Assembly: GCA_965601825.1 (NCBI GenBank)
Contig: OZ271839.1
Location: 1,860,001-1,924,000 of the forward strand
DNA length: 64,000 nt
DNA from: HXMU1420-13 sp965601825
GTDB taxonomy: Bacteria > Bacteroidota > Rhodothermia > Balneolales > Balneolaceae
Direction of reading: 5' to 3'
Both the position numbers and the translations under genes were made by a program. The number at the start of each line of letters is the position of its first letter. Position 1 is the first letter of the stretch. The notes beneath the pieces were generated by a model that made no database searches, was not told the origin of the DNA, and saw only the letters and a list, made by a program, of their open reading frames with translations. Positions 52,344 through 61,412 of the stretch are shown here, piece after piece.

Positions 52344-55253
52344 ATGAGTAAACAGATACGGCGCATGGCGTTTCTGTGTCTTAGTTTAATCATCGGTTTT
52401 GGCAATCTAACCTATGCCAATGTAAGCATCGATGTGGACACGGAAATTTCAGGTCGAGTGGTTGATACAGATGGCGAACCACTTGCCGGTGTAAACATTC
52501 GGGTAAAAGACCGAATCGTTGGTACTTCTACAGACATGAATGGTAATTTCTCTCTTTCAGTGTCACAGGACCCACCTATCACTTTGATATTCTCAATTGT
52601 TGGATTTAGAGCAGTTGAAGTTGAAGTAACACAAAACAACCAAAACATTGATGTAGTTCTGGAAGAACAAACCATCTTTGGTGAAGATGTAGTTATATCA
52701 GCATCACGTGTTGAAGAAAGTATACTTCAATCACCCGTTTCAATTGAGAAAATTGATGTTTTAGATATTCAAGCAGCTGCAACAACAAACTTCTATGATG
52801 CAATTGGCAACTTAAAAGGTGTTGATTTCAGTACACAAAGTTTAACGTTCAAATCAATAAACACTCGTGGTTTTGCAGCAAATGGTAACACTCGTTTCGT
52901 ACAATTGATTGATGGTATTGATAACCAGGCGCCTGGTTTGAATTTTGCCGTAGGGAATATTGTAGGTATTTCTGAGCTGGATTTAGAAAGTGCAGAATTA
53001 ATTCCTGGTGCAGCATCAGCACTTTATGGACCTAATGCATTAAATGGTATTCTATTAATGAATAGTAAGAGTGCTTTTGATTATCAGGGTTTATCTTTCA
53101 GTGTTAAGAGCGGTGTAAATCACATTGATAGCGCAGTTGAAGATCCTTCTATTTATCAAGATTATAGCATTAGATATGCAAGATCATTTAATGATAAATT
53201 CGCATTCAAGGTTAATGCGTCTTATTTGATAGCAAATGACTTTGTTGGTGAAGACTTTCGTGATCAATCCGGTTTGATTGAAAGAGGTGGAGATTCACGT
53301 GAGACCGCTTTAATACCTCGGCTTTATGATGGTGCTAATATTTATGGAGATTTCACTATCACAACTGGAGCAATTGCTGATTTAGCAATTGCAGGTGGAG
53401 GAGCGTTAGGAGCTCAGGTTGCAGCAACAAGAACTCTTTTCCCGGATGGTATTGAGGGTGCATTTACCCCAACCGGTTATTCAGAAAGCTCATTTGTTGA
53501 TAATACTACTGAATCACTAAAATTTGGTACAGCCGCTCACTATCGCCTAAATGATAATATCGAGCTTGTTGGTCAATTTAATATTGGTTACGGTAGTACT
53601 GTTTATACAGCGAATGACCGTTTCGTACTCGACGACTTCTCTATCTGGACAGGTAAATTCGAAGTTAGAAATCCTGATTTTTATCTAAGAGCTTACACTA
53701 CTCAGGAAGATGCAGGAGATTCATATGCAGCAAATACGCTTGCTTCACTTATTAATCAGCAAACCTATTTGACTCCGTATTTCCAAGCTTTTGCAGGTGC
53801 ACGAACTGGAACACTTCCTGGTCAAACTGAACCTGCAACAGTTGAAGAAGCACATGAACTTGCCCGGGCTGCTGCTGATGCCGTTCAACTTTCACCTGAT
53901 AGTCAGGCATTTAAAGATTTAGCTGCTCAATTAAGAAGCACACCAATTAGTGAAGGAGGAGCGCAATTTCTTGATAAATCAGACCTTTATCATGCGGAAG
54001 GTTTTTACAATTTTGGAAGCGTGATCGATCCGGAAGTGGTTCAAATAGTTGCAGGTATGAATGTTCGTCGTTATGCACTTGAATCACAGGGAACATTATT
54101 CGCTCTTCAGGATAATGGCGACGAATTCAATATTGATGAGTGGGGAGCATTCGCTCAATTCAGTAAACAAGTAATGGATGGTCAGCTTGATCTAAGCGCT
54201 TCTTTCCGTTACGACAAAAACGAATATTTTGAAGGCCAGCTTTCGCCAAGAGCTTCTGCAATTTTAACATTAGCAGACAACCATAATATCCGAGCTTCAT
54301 TCCAGAGAGGATTCAGAATCCCAACGACTCAAGATCAATTTATCGATTTAGATGTTGTATCTCGTCGTTTAATCGGTTCGAACCCAGCATTGGTTGATCG
54401 ATATAATTTCCAAACTAATACCGTTTATACCGGTGTAGCTGAAGCTAGAGCTGCATTGGCTGGTGGTGCTAATCTGGCAACTGCCATGTCTTTCGTAAAT
54501 CCTTTTAGCTTTGAAGATTTTGAGCCAGAAAAAATTCAAACATGGGAAATTGGTTATAAAGCCCTTTTAGGTGATAGATTATTCATTGATGCATATTATT
54601 ACTTCAGTGATTATACAGACTTCATTGCAGAAGTAACCTTTACACAAGGTATCCCGGGTGGACTTACAGTAATGCCCGATGGAACAACATATACAGGGGC
54701 ATCAGCGGTTGGATCAACTGCGTGGGCACAGTCAGTTGTAACACAACAAGATCCAAACAATCCAAATCAATCTTTTGCAACGCAATCCTATGGATTTGAC
54801 ATCAATGCAGATGGTAATGTTCGTTCTCATGGATTTGCGGTCACAACCGATTATTCTCTTGATGGCGGATTTGTGATTGGTGGTAACGTCTCATATAACA
54901 AACTCCTTGATCAGGATGATTTAATTCGACAAGGTTTTAGAGCTAGTTATAATACACCAGAATGGAGATATAACGTCAAATTTGCGAATCGTAAATTGAC
55001 TGACAATCTTGGGTTCAATATCACCTATCGTTGGCAAGATGCTTACGTTTGGGAGTCTTCAATTGGTGATGGTGTAATTGATGCATTCGGTACTATGGAT
55101 GCACAAATCAGTTACAAATTGGATGCATATAACACCATTCTTAAACTTGGTGGAAGTAATGTCCTCAATGAGAGGCATACAACTTCTCTTGCTAATCCGA
55201 ATTTGGGAGCTATCTACTATTTCTCTCTAACATTTGATCAATTCCTGAATTAA
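52344..55253 (+). CDS. TonB-dependent receptor with carboxypeptidase-regulatory-like N-terminus
   Basis: 969 residues, with AGGA before the ATG. A signal peptide (about 1-26) leads to a CarboxypepD_reg-like domain (about 31-115: ISGRVVDTDGEPLAGVNIRV), then a plug (about 120-230) with LKGVDFSTQSLTFKSINTRG and LIPGAASALYGPNALNGILL. The barrel follows to the end, which closes YYFSLTFDQFLN. No TonB box is obvious, as is usual for this group, in which a short acidic stretch precedes the plug. It is not a SusC, since the partner is an SGNH lipoprotein rather than SusD. It probably imports a ligand released at the surface by that hydrolase. The SGNH gene begins 14 bases later. Confidence 0.93.
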   Translation: MSKQIRRMAFLCLSLIIGFGNLTYANVSIDVDTEISGRVVDTDGEPLAGVNIRVKDRIVGTSTDMNGNFSLSVSQDPPITLIFSIVGFRAVEVEVTQNNQNIDVVLEEQTIFGEDVVISASRVEESILQSPVSIEKIDVLDIQAAATTNFYDAIGNLKGVDFSTQSLTFKSINTRGFAANGNTRFVQLIDGIDNQAPGLNFAVGNIVGISELDLESAELIPGAASALYGPNALNGILLMNSKSAFDYQGLSFSVKSGVNHIDSAVEDPSIYQDYSIRYARSFNDKFAFKVNASYLIANDFVGEDFRDQSGLIERGGDSRETALIPRLYDGANIYGDFTITTGAIADLAIAGGGALGAQVAATRTLFPDGIEGAFTPTGYSESSFVDNTTESLKFGTAAHYRLNDNIELVGQFNIGYGSTVYTANDRFVLDDFSIWTGKFEVRNPDFYLRAYTTQEDAGDSYAANTLASLINQQTYLTPYFQAFAGARTGTLPGQTEPATVEEAHELARAAADAVQLSPDSQAFKDLAAQLRSTPISEGGAQFLDKSDLYHAEGFYNFGSVIDPEVVQIVAGMNVRRYALESQGTLFALQDNGDEFNIDEWGAFAQFSKQVMDGQLDLSASFRYDKNEYFEGQLSPRASAILTLADNHNIRASFQRGFRIPTTQDQFIDLDVVSRRLIGSNPALVDRYNFQTNTVYTGVAEARAALAGGANLATAMSFVNPFSFEDFEPEKIQTWEIGYKALLGDRLFIDAYYYFSDYTDFIAEVTFTQGIPGGLTVMPDGTTYTGASAVGSTAWAQSVVTQQDPNNPNQSFATQSYGFDINADGNVRSHGFAVTTDYSLDGGFVIGGNVSYNKLLDQDDLIRQGFRASYNTPEWRYNVKFANRKLTDNLGFNITYRWQDAYVWESSIGDGVIDAFGTMDAQISYKLDAYNTILKLGGSNVLNERHTTSLANPNLGAIYYFSLTFDQFLN

Positions 55254-55267
55254 GAGGTAATAAAGAC

Positions 55268-56926
55268 ATGAAAAATTCATATAAATCATTATTTCTAATA
55301 TTAGGACTGGCTGTATTACTGACGGCATGTGAAGGTCAGGCAGATTCATTGATTAATGAACGTTTAGATGATAATCCGCTACCAACAGCACCAACTTATA
55401 GTGCAGGTACAGCTGACCTCACAAACTATGTAGCAATTGGGAATTCATTGACGGCGGGGTTAATGGATGGTGCTTTGTATACTGCAGGTCAGCAAAACTC
55501 ATTTCCAGTGATGCTTTCTTCAAGGTTTGAGTTGTTAGGATCAGCTCCAATGGTAGTACCAGATGTAAATACTCTGAATGGATTCAATGCTACTTTATCA
55601 GATGTAGGGAATAATGTGATTCTAGGAAGAACTGAACTAGACGTATCAATCCCGGGACCAACACCTACAGTAGGTGAATTCCCTATTCCTGCAATGACAG
55701 CAGCTCGAGGATCCGTTACAAATCTGGGTGTTCCTAACATTCGAATGGCAGATTTATTCTCAAATGATCTAGCCGGAAACGCAGCACTTGGATTATATTA
55801 TTCTCGTTTTGCAACAAATCCTGGTACATCTACAATTATTCAGGATGCAGTTGCTGCTTCGCCATCATTCTATACAATGTGGATGGGTAACAATGATGTA
55901 CTTCAGTATGCTGTAAGTGGTGGTATTAGTGAAACGTTAATTACTCCAACGGTTGACTTCCAGACTGATCTTGGAAACGCTATTGGCGCTTTAGTTCAGG
56001 CTGGTTCTCAAGGTGTAGTGATCAACTTGCCACCAATGGTTGTATTGCCATTTTTCCAGGCGGTACAATGGAATGCAATTCCTCTTGATGAGGCAACCGC
56101 GACTACTCTTAACACCGGTTTGGCATCTGTAAATGGTGCAATCCAAGGCTGTGCTGGCGCACCGTTTAGTGCCATTACTGCCGATGATGCCAATAGTAGA
56201 CAAATAAGCTACTCTGCAGGTAGTAACCCAATTCTAGTTAATGATCCAGAATTAACAGATTTAGGAGCATGTTTTGATGCGCTAATACCTGCTGCAAATC
56301 CAACTTTAACAGCGCAAGAACAAGCGGCTTTAAGAGCTGCATTAGTTCCATATGAACAATCAAGGCCGTTAGTAGCTGGTGAATTGGTACTACTTACAGC
56401 AGGTGCTGTATTAAATACTCCTTTCAATGGTAATGCTGATCAGCCTATTGGAATTGTTATTCCGTTAGGATTTAACACTACTGGAGCTGGCGATCAATTT
56501 TTCCTAACAGCAGCTGAGCAAGCTAATATTGTAACAGCAAGAGCTACTTTTAATGCAGTAATTGATGGTGTTGTCGCAGCAACAAATCAGACAGCTGGTT
56601 CCACTGTAGTTACTGTAGCTGACCTTCATCCATTTTTTGCTGATATATTTGGTTTAGATATCGGTACTGCTACTGGATTAGCCTTATCATCAAATGCTAT
56701 TGATCCTCAATATGCGGATGGTGAGCTTGGAGCTAATATCAATGGCGTGATACTTCAACCAGATTTCAGCCCGAATGGTATCTTTTCAACAGATGCGGTA
56801 CATCTAAATCCAAGAGGTCATGCGATTGTCGCAAATGAAGTACTAAATACAATGAGATCTGTTTTTGGAGTGTCATTACCAGATGTTGATGTATTGTCAT
56901 TACCGGGAGTAAGAATAGCTCAGTAG
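55268..56926 (+). CDS. SGNH-hydrolase-like lipoprotein paired with TonB receptor
   Basis: 552 residues. Signal and lipobox are LLTAC with Cys21. SGNH blocks: YVAIGNSLTAGL, where the usual Gly-Asp-Ser reads Gly-Asn-Ser; MWMGNNDVL (block III GxND-like); and DAVHLNPRGHAIVANE (Asp and His). About 300 residues between blocks III and V (about 230-480) form a large, Ala/Thr-rich insert including AGELVLLTAGAVLNTPF. The Asp-to-Asn change is common in Bacteroidota and may keep activity, since Ser is the nucleophile. It follows the TonB receptor in the same operon, probably as its surface partner. Ends at an intrinsic terminator. Confidence 0.85.
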   Translation: MKNSYKSLFLILGLAVLLTACEGQADSLINERLDDNPLPTAPTYSAGTADLTNYVAIGNSLTAGLMDGALYTAGQQNSFPVMLSSRFELLGSAPMVVPDVNTLNGFNATLSDVGNNVILGRTELDVSIPGPTPTVGEFPIPAMTAARGSVTNLGVPNIRMADLFSNDLAGNAALGLYYSRFATNPGTSTIIQDAVAASPSFYTMWMGNNDVLQYAVSGGISETLITPTVDFQTDLGNAIGALVQAGSQGVVINLPPMVVLPFFQAVQWNAIPLDEATATTLNTGLASVNGAIQGCAGAPFSAITADDANSRQISYSAGSNPILVNDPELTDLGACFDALIPAANPTLTAQEQAALRAALVPYEQSRPLVAGELVLLTAGAVLNTPFNGNADQPIGIVIPLGFNTTGAGDQFFLTAAEQANIVTARATFNAVIDGVVAATNQTAGSTVVTVADLHPFFADIFGLDIGTATGLALSSNAIDPQYADGELGANINGVILQPDFSPNGIFSTDAVHLNPRGHAIVANEVLNTMRSVFGVSLPDVDVLSLPGVRIAQ

Positions 56927-56946
56927 ATAAAAATCTTACACTTTTT

Positions 56947-56980
56947 AAAGCCTCCATGTTTTTCGTGGGGGCTTTTTTTT
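56947..56980 (+). terminator. Intrinsic terminator after the receptor operon
   Basis: AAAGCCTCCA pairs with TGGGGGCTTT (one G-T pair) around a nine-base loop, followed by a long T run. Confidence 0.92.
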
Positions 56981-57035
56981 ATCCAAAATTGAAACGTAAG
57001 TTTGTCAGGATGGTTAATTCTGTCTGCAATGGCAT

Positions 57036-57043
57036 TATATTTG
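57036..57043 (+). promoter_or_regulatory. Promoter -7 element of grpE-dnaJ (TATATTTG)
   Basis: An exact TAnnTTTG match 39 bases before the grpE ATG, consistent with housekeeping-sigma transcription. No CIRCE inverted repeat is present. Confidence 0.55.
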
Positions 57044-57082
57044 CCTGAAATTTAACCGAATGCAAAGCTTATAAAAAGACAA

Positions 57083-57670
57083 ATGAGCAAAGAAGACATC
57101 AAGAACGAAGACTTAGAACAGGAAATTAATACAGCAGAAACACAAACTGCATCAGAATTAGAAGATACATTGGGAAAAACAGAAGATACTATAGAGCAAG
57201 AAATCGACGAGCAAGAACAAGAAATCGTTCGGCTGCAAGAAGAACTGGCAGCGGCTAAAGATTCATTGTTAAGAAAAGCGGCAGAATTAGAAAATGTAAG
57301 AAAGCGTGTTCAAAGAGAGCGAGTAGCTTTATATGAAGAAGCAAAAGTTGCAGCACTACAAGACTTCTTACCAATATCGGAAGACATCTTCAGAGTGCTT
57401 GTGGCTACCGAAGAGTACGAAGTAGATGGTAATTTTAAATCTGGAGTGAAACTCGTAGCTGATAAGTTCGAAGAGGTGTTCGGTAAATATAATGTTGAAG
57501 TGATTAATCAAACTGGAATCCCTTTTGATGTGAATTTACACGATGCATTACTAAGGCAGCCATCACAGGATGAAAAAATTCAAAGTGATACCGTCTTACA
57601 AATTCTTGAGAATGGCTACAAAATTGGCAATAAAGTTATCAAACACGCTAAAGTTATCGTTAGCGAATAA
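57083..57670 (+). CDS. grpE: Nucleotide exchange factor GrpE
   Basis: 195 residues. An acidic coiled coil (about 15-75, QEIDEQEQEIVRLQEELAAA) leads to the conserved AELENVRKRVQRERVALYEE and the beta-wing with FDVNLHDALLRQPSQDE, ending GYKIGNKVIKHAKVIV. These are the GrpE dimer and DnaK-contact features. It acts with DnaK and DnaJ in protein folding, and dnaJ begins eight bases downstream. dnaK is not in the window. Confidence 0.96.
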   Translation: MSKEDIKNEDLEQEINTAETQTASELEDTLGKTEDTIEQEIDEQEQEIVRLQEELAAAKDSLLRKAAELENVRKRVQRERVALYEEAKVAALQDFLPISEDIFRVLVATEEYEVDGNFKSGVKLVADKFEEVFGKYNVEVINQTGIPFDVNLHDALLRQPSQDEKIQSDTVLQILENGYKIGNKVIKHAKVIVSE

Positions 57671-57678
57671 GGTTTGGC

Positions 57679-58845
57679 ATGAGTAAAAGAGATTACTACG
57701 AAATATTAGGTGTGAGTAAAGATGCCAGCGAAGCTGATATGAAGAAAGCATATCGCAAACTGGCGATGAAATATCACCCGGATAGAAACAAGGGAGATGC
57801 CGATGCTGAAACAAAGTTTAAAGAAGCAGCAGAAGCATATGAAGTTTTAAGAGACCCGCAGAAAAAAGCACGTTATGATCAATTCGGTCATGCCGGAGTG
57901 AACGGCCAAGGTGGCTTCGGTGGTGGAGTTGAATTTGACATGGAAGATATCTTCAGTCGATTTGGAGATATCTTCGGTGGCGGGTTCTTTGGCGAAGATA
58001 TTTTTGGTGGAGGTAGAACTCGATCTCGTGGAGGAAGACGCCAGCCTGGTACTCCCGGATCTGATATGAAAATCAGAATGCCGTTAACTCTTGAAGAAAT
58101 TGCATTCGGTACAGAAAAAACTCTAAAGGTTAAGAAACAGGTAACATGCGATACATGCGACGGCACTGGTGCTGCGAGTAATTCTGATTTCGAGACTTGT
58201 GGTACATGTAATGGTATGGGTGAGGTTCGACAAGTTACTCGAACAATGCTTGGGCAAATGGTTAATGTTCAGCCATGTCCTACTTGTCAGGGTGAAGGTC
58301 GCATCATCAAAAATAAATGTAAGACTTGTAGTGGTGAAGGACGAATTAAGGGCGAAGAAACTATAAAAGTAAGTATCCCATCCGGTGTTTCTAATGGAAA
58401 CTACATTACACTCCGTGGACAAGGTAATGCTGGTAGAAGAGGCGGGCAGGCTGGTGACTTAATCGTGTTGATAGAAGAAAAAGAGCATGAAGATTTTGTC
58501 AGAGATGGTAATAACATCTATTACGATCTTGGACTTAGTATTCCTGATGCCATTTTAGGAAGTGAACAAGAAGTTCCTACACTTAAAGGCAAAGCAAAAC
58601 TTAGAATCGAGCCCGGAACACAACCTGGCAAGCTGCTTAGAATGAGAGGAAAAGGAATAATTGGGCTAAACAACAGTGGCGAAGGTGATCAATTTGTTCG
58701 CGTAAATGTGTACATGCCTAAGAATCTTTCAGCTGATGAAAAGAAAGCGATAGAATCACTCAAAGATTCAGAAAACTTTAGTGCGAGTAATCAAACTAAA
58801 GAAGAGAAAGGATTCTTCAGCAAGATGAAGGATGTTTTTGGGTAA
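57679..58845 (+). CDS. dnaJ: Chaperone protein DnaJ
   Basis: 388 residues. J domain at about 1-70 with the HPD motif in MKYHPDRNKG, a Gly/Phe-rich region (about 75-125), the zinc region with four CxxCxGxG motifs (CDTCDGTG, CGTCNGMG, CPTCQGEG, CKTCSGEG) and the substrate-binding C-terminal domains. It stimulates DnaK. Co-transcribed with grpE. An inverted repeat TAACCTA/TAGGTTA (58843-58849 and 58868-58874) spans both this stop and the stop of the convergent gene. Confidence 0.97.
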   Translation: MSKRDYYEILGVSKDASEADMKKAYRKLAMKYHPDRNKGDADAETKFKEAAEAYEVLRDPQKKARYDQFGHAGVNGQGGFGGGVEFDMEDIFSRFGDIFGGGFFGEDIFGGGRTRSRGGRRQPGTPGSDMKIRMPLTLEEIAFGTEKTLKVKKQVTCDTCDGTGAASNSDFETCGTCNGMGEVRQVTRTMLGQMVNVQPCPTCQGEGRIIKNKCKTCSGEGRIKGEETIKVSIPSGVSNGNYITLRGQGNAGRRGGQAGDLIVLIEEKEHEDFVRDGNNIYYDLGLSIPDAILGSEQEVPTLKGKAKLRIEPGTQPGKLLRMRGKGIIGLNNSGEGDQFVRVNVYMPKNLSADEKKAIESLKDSENFSASNQTKEEKGFFSKMKDVFG

Positions 58846-58866
58846 CCTAGGTTTTTAGTGTAAAGC

Positions 58867-59145
58867 TTAGGTTACATCGTGTAAGTCTTTATTTCTTTGA
58901 TATACTCGACGAGCAAAAGGGCAAAGAGGTAAAACCTTTAAATTATTTTCTCGAGCAAATTCAGCAGAATGATAGACTAATTGTTTTCCTAAACCTTTAC
59001 CCTTTTGAGATTCTGAGACTTCGGTATGATCAATAATAATTCGATAATCGCCATTTTTTGAGTAAGTCATTTCGGCAACTCGAACGCCTTCTTCTTCAAT
59101 AAAGAAAGCTCCCTTGGTATCTGTTTCTTCGTGTTGTATGTTCAT
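58867..59145 (-). CDS. Small GNAT-family N-acetyltransferase (YjdJ-like)
   Basis: 92 residues. The short fold keeps the acetyl-CoA site: VSESQKGKGLGKQLVYHSAEFA and the closing LPLCPFARRVYQRN. This is the minimal acetyltransferase group (YjdJ/GTNAT-like) of about 90-100 residues, of which Arabidopsis and yeast members are known but whose bacterial substrates are unclear. Cytoplasmic. Convergent with dnaJ and divergent from the next gene by 23 bases. Confidence 0.9.
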   Translation of the reverse strand: MNIQHEETDTKGAFFIEEEGVRVAEMTYSKNGDYRIIIDHTEVSESQKGKGLGKQLVYHSAEFARENNLKVLPLCPFARRVYQRNKDLHDVT

Positions 59146-59168
59146 TCTACCTCTGATTAAAAAGTTAT

Positions 59169-60047
59169 ATGAAGCTAAACAAAAGCATCTTCATTTTACT
59201 AATCTATTTTCTGATTCCTGAGATATCGGCGCAAGAAATCCCGACGTTGAGCTTAGAGGCGTATAAGCGGATTGATTCTCCGGCAAGAAATGAGGTTTCG
59301 GGTATCGTAAAAAGCAGAGCATATGAAGATACTTTCTGGGTTCACGGGGATTCCGGTACTCCGGATCGTATTTATGCAATAAATTCAGATGGAGATATTA
59401 TCTCGAAGGATAAAGATTATAAAGGGGCGAAAGTAAAAGGAGCGAAAAATGTGGATTGGGAAGATATCGCCATAGGTGAAAATGGTACTTTAATTTTAGG
59501 AGATATTGGTAATAATTGTGAGTGTAGAGACGATTTAAAAATCTTTATTCTTGAAGAACCAAATCCAAAAGCTGATGAAGTTGAAGTGCTTAGAGAATAT
59601 GAGATCTCTTATCCTAAGAGAGATGACTGGTACGGTCGACTCACTAGATCAAACTATAATGCTGAGGCACTATATCAAGAAAACGGTGTTATTTATGTGT
59701 TAACCAAGCAGAGAAATAAGACGAGCTTATTCATGCTTGAAAATGCATCGGAAGAAAACGTTAATGAACTACGATTCGTTGAAAGCTTTGAAACGAATCA
59801 TTTTGTGACAGCAGCCGACATATCTGAAGATGGGAATCACATTGCCGTTCTAACTTATAATCAGGTGATGGTATTTGAAATTGGAAGTGATCGTGTATTT
59901 CAAGATGTGTATAAAACAGCCTTTATTGATGGAGTGGAGCAAGTCGAGTCTATTGCCTTCAACGATGATCACTTAATTGTCGCTGAGGAGAATGGTGATC
60001 TATATAAGATTGAATTTGATGAATTAGTTCAGTTTGAACAAAACTAG
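59169..60047 (+). CDS. Secreted beta-propeller-like protein of unknown function
   Basis: 292 residues with a signal peptide (about 1-21, ending EISAQE). Strand-rich repeats of the kind DxxxRIYAINSDGDIISK, ENGTLILGDIGNNC, EALYQENGVIYVLTKQR, DISEDGNHIAVLTYNQVMVFEI and AFNDDHLIVAEENGDLYKI suggest five or six propeller blades. The GDIGNN-x5-RxxLKIFILEEP segment is known from a family of secreted bacterial proteins without assigned function. The TAG stop shares CTAG with the convergent gene. Confidence 0.75.
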   Translation: MKLNKSIFILLIYFLIPEISAQEIPTLSLEAYKRIDSPARNEVSGIVKSRAYEDTFWVHGDSGTPDRIYAINSDGDIISKDKDYKGAKVKGAKNVDWEDIAIGENGTLILGDIGNNCECRDDLKIFILEEPNPKADEVEVLREYEISYPKRDDWYGRLTRSNYNAEALYQENGVIYVLTKQRNKTSLFMLENASEENVNELRFVESFETNHFVTAADISEDGNHIAVLTYNQVMVFEIGSDRVFQDVYKTAFIDGVEQVESIAFNDDHLIVAEENGDLYKIEFDELVQFEQN

Positions 60048-60568
60048 TTAAGTCGGTTTTTAAAGAGCAACTCGTTCGAATCGGTAATAACGGCTAGATC
60101 CTGATCTATTTTTAAAGACTCATCCATACTAAGTCTCAAAGCTTTTTTAATCTCTTTTTTTCTTGGTGCTAATACAATTAATATTAGTAAACATCCGGTA
60201 AACACATAGACTGGAAAAAGAGATGCAGTTAAGAAGAAAATGACTGCTGAAACTACTCCTGCTCCTTCAATCATTGCGCTTCTTATTATAAAAGCGTTCT
60301 TAAACTGCTTTAACTTTGATAATAATGATTGATGCTCTTCAACTCTGGATAGAGTGGTGTTAAAAAGAAATATTGCAGCCCCAACAATAGAAATAGCAAA
60401 AGCGATACATAAAACATTTAGTATTGAGAACATTGAAGTGTCTTCCAATAAGGGAATTGCTTCCATAGAATTCAATAAATACCCGAGAAAACCTGCAGAA
60501 CTTAATAATCCAACACTGAAGACATATTGAAAAAATCTTAGGCTATTTAAGTATTGTTTTACTGTCAT
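60044..60568 (-). CDS. Small membrane protein at end of menaquinone operon
   Basis: 174 residues from ATG 60568, four bases after the menB stop; a longer frame upstream overlaps menB and is rejected. Four hydrophobic segments (near 13-33, 48-70, 100-122 and 125-142) and a charged C-terminal helix with KKEIKKALRLSMDESLKIDQ. I do not recognise the family; it does not look like MenA, which is larger. The tight spacing suggests it is made with the menaquinone enzymes. Confidence 0.6.
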   Translation of the reverse strand: MTVKQYLNSLRFFQYVFSVGLLSSAGFLGYLLNSMEAIPLLEDTSMFSILNVLCIAFAISIVGAAIFLFNTTLSRVEEHQSLLSKLKQFKNAFIIRSAMIEGAGVVSAVIFFLTASLFPVYVFTGCLLILIVLAPRKKEIKKALRLSMDESLKIDQDLAVITDSNELLFKNRLN

Positions 60569-60572
60569 TTGA

Positions 60573-61412
60573 CTAGGAAGGTGATCGACCGAATTTTGAC
60601 CAATTTGGTTTTCTTTTTTCAAGGAATGCATTTTTCCCTTCTTCGGCTTCATCAGTCATATAAGCAAGGCGAGTAGCTTCTCCGGCAAATACTTGCTGTC
60701 CCACTAATCCATCATCTATTAAGTTGAAAGCAAATTTAATCATTTTAATTGCTATCGGACTTTTCCCTAAAACCTCCTGTGCCCACTCATAGGCTGTATC
60801 TTCCAATTCATCATGTGGAATTACTGCATTTACCATTCCCATCTCAAAAGCTTCTTGGGCTGAATAGTTTTTACCAAGAAAAAATATCTCGCGCGCTCTT
60901 TTTTGTCCTATCTGACGGGCAAGTAAAGCAGATCCAAAGCCGCCATCGAAACTAGCAACATCAGCATCTGTTTGTTTGAAAACGGCATGTTCTTTACTGG
61001 CTAGCGTCATATCACAAGTTACATGAAGTGAATGTCCACCACCAACAGCCCAGCCAGGAACAACCGCAATGACAACTTTCGGCATAAATCGGATCAAACG
61101 CTGAACTTCTAGTATATTCAAACGTGGAATTCCATCGTCAGCTTTATAGCCTGTTTTAGATCGAACATTTTGATCACCACCCGAACAAAACGCCCAGCCA
61201 CCGTCTTTTTTTGAAGGTCCTTCACCGGATATTAAAACTACCCCAATACTATTGTCTTCTTTAGCATCATCTAGTGCTTCATATAATTCAAAGACTGTTT
61301 TTGGACGGAATGCATTTCTTACTTCCGGGCGATTGAATGCTATTCGAGCAACTCCATCACACTTTTTATAAGTGATGTCTTCAAATTCTTTAACGGTTTT
61401 CCAATTTATCAT
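60573..61412 (-). CDS. menB: 1,4-dihydroxy-2-naphthoyl-CoA synthase
   Basis: 279 residues of the crotonase fold. Oxyanion and active-site features of MenB are visible: FCSGGDQNVRSKTGYKADDG, VVPGWAVGGGHSLHVTCDM, the ASFDGGFGS loop and the C-terminal KRKPNWSKFGRSPS, where relatives carry the residues closing the active site. It closes the ring of succinylbenzoyl-CoA in menaquinone synthesis. Its ATG overlaps the menH stop by four bases. Confidence 0.96.
   Translation of the reverse strand: MINWKTVKEFEDITYKKCDGVARIAFNRPEVRNAFRPKTVFELYEALDDAKEDNSIGVVLISGEGPSKKDGGWAFCSGGDQNVRSKTGYKADDGIPRLNILEVQRLIRFMPKVVIAVVPGWAVGGGHSLHVTCDMTLASKEHAVFKQTDADVASFDGGFGSALLARQIGQKRAREIFFLGKNYSAQEAFEMGMVNAVIPHDELEDTAYEWAQEVLGKSPIAIKMIKFAFNLIDDGLVGQQVFAGEATRLAYMTDEAEEGKNAFLEKRKPNWSKFGRSPS

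Noticed and set aside
52344..56926. SusC/SusD polysaccharide utilisation locus
   Set aside because: The receptor partner has SGNH hydrolase blocks and no SusD tetratricopeptide features, and no glycoside hydrolase or SusE gene is adjacent.
56927..57082. CIRCE-type heat-shock operator before grpE
   Set aside because: No TTAGCACTC-N9-GAGTGCTAA or close variant is present; only a housekeeping-type -7 element.
60569..60652. N-terminal extension of the membrane protein at the end of the men operon
   Set aside because: The extension lies inside menB in another frame; ATG 60568 follows the menB stop by four bases.
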